Source of the DNA: Zopfochytrium polystomum
Taxonomy: Eukaryota; Chytridiomycota; Chytridiomycetes; Chytridiales; Chytridiaceae
Direction of reading: 5' to 3'
NCBI GenBank assembly: GCA_025765615.1
Contig: JAIVFJ010000032.1
Location: 189,001 to 253,000 of the forward strand
DNA length: 64,000 nucleotides
The notes beneath the pieces are model-generated. The model had not been told where the DNA came from. It searched no databases and saw only the letters and a list, made by a program, of their open reading frames with translations. A program made the translations under genes and the position numbers. Within the stretch, counting starts at the first letter, position 1, and each line of letters begins with the position of its first letter. This document shows positions 63,766-64,000 of this stretch, piece after piece.

Positions 63766-64000
63766 ACGCACATAAAGCAACAATGATCAAAGGAGAAGGG
63801 AAAAACACAGAATCAAGAAAATAGAGAAGTAATCGGAAGGAGGTCAGTGTAAGAGAGGGGAACAGCTGTGAAAAGTCAGAGAGTTGGGATAAGTCAGATT
63901 AGGCTACTCCTAACAAAGTTAAGAAAAATGTGTTGTGCGCTCCAGTATGAAAAATCTTCGTCCCCTTGTCACACTGCCATTACAAGCAGTACAGAGATGA

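Overview
This is eukaryotic nuclear DNA. Protein-coding genes carry short spliceosomal introns (about 60-110 nt, GT-AG plus one convincing GC-AG), and codon use in most genes is GC-rich with long Ala/Pro/Ser tracts. A PCL/Pho80-type cyclin, an RSL1D1/UTP30-type ribosome-biogenesis protein, a LaeA-like methyltransferase, a pepsin-type protease and a TauD-type dioxygenase point to a fungus. The NLR-like STAND genes, an EXORDIUM-like gene and a chromodomain Ty3 element suggest an early-diverging (chytrid-like) fungus; that placement is inference.

Layout. 0-5 kb: a cluster of four related genes. Two are intact single-pass membrane proteins with a lectin-like ectodomain, one has lost its middle, and one keeps only a tail-like region. 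6-10 kb: a cyclin and an NTF2-like protein. 10-13.4 kb: relics (non-LTR RNase H, DHA2 transporter, short-chain dehydrogenase). 13.5-15 kb: RSL1D1-like gene. 15.5-22.9 kb: a large TIR/TIR-like/NACHT/WD40 gene. 23-30.3 kb: EXORDIUM-like + LRR secreted protein, aspartic protease, TauD dioxygenase. 31-37 kb: a second TIR-NACHT-WD40 gene with nine near-identical WD40 repeats, a frameshift, and a solo LTR inserted near its 3' end. 37-44 kb: repeats and low-complexity DNA. 44.6-46.9 kb: a damaged GH5-type mannanase-like gene with embedded membrane segments. 47.4-48.6 kb: a small secreted protein resembling ADP-ribosyltransferases. 49.8-51.2 kb: pieces of the Ty3 chromovirus whose LTR matches the solo LTR. 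51.2-55.7 kb: a run of seven tRNA genes or tRNA-like sequences. 57-58.5 kb: methyltransferase. 59-64 kb: duplications, a third NLR WD40 fragment, a non-LTR tail and weak exons.

The main story is an NLR-like immune-type gene family (one apparently intact gene, one damaged gene, one fragment) linked to a retrotransposon. Its LTR carries heat-shock-element arrays, a TATA box and a self-priming site, and one copy sits antisense inside an NLR gene with a clean 5-bp target duplication. The NLR-relic and retroelement zones look less GC-rich than the gene-dense first 30 kb. Exon borders below were chosen by splice consensus and reading phase; I could not run searches or structure predictions.
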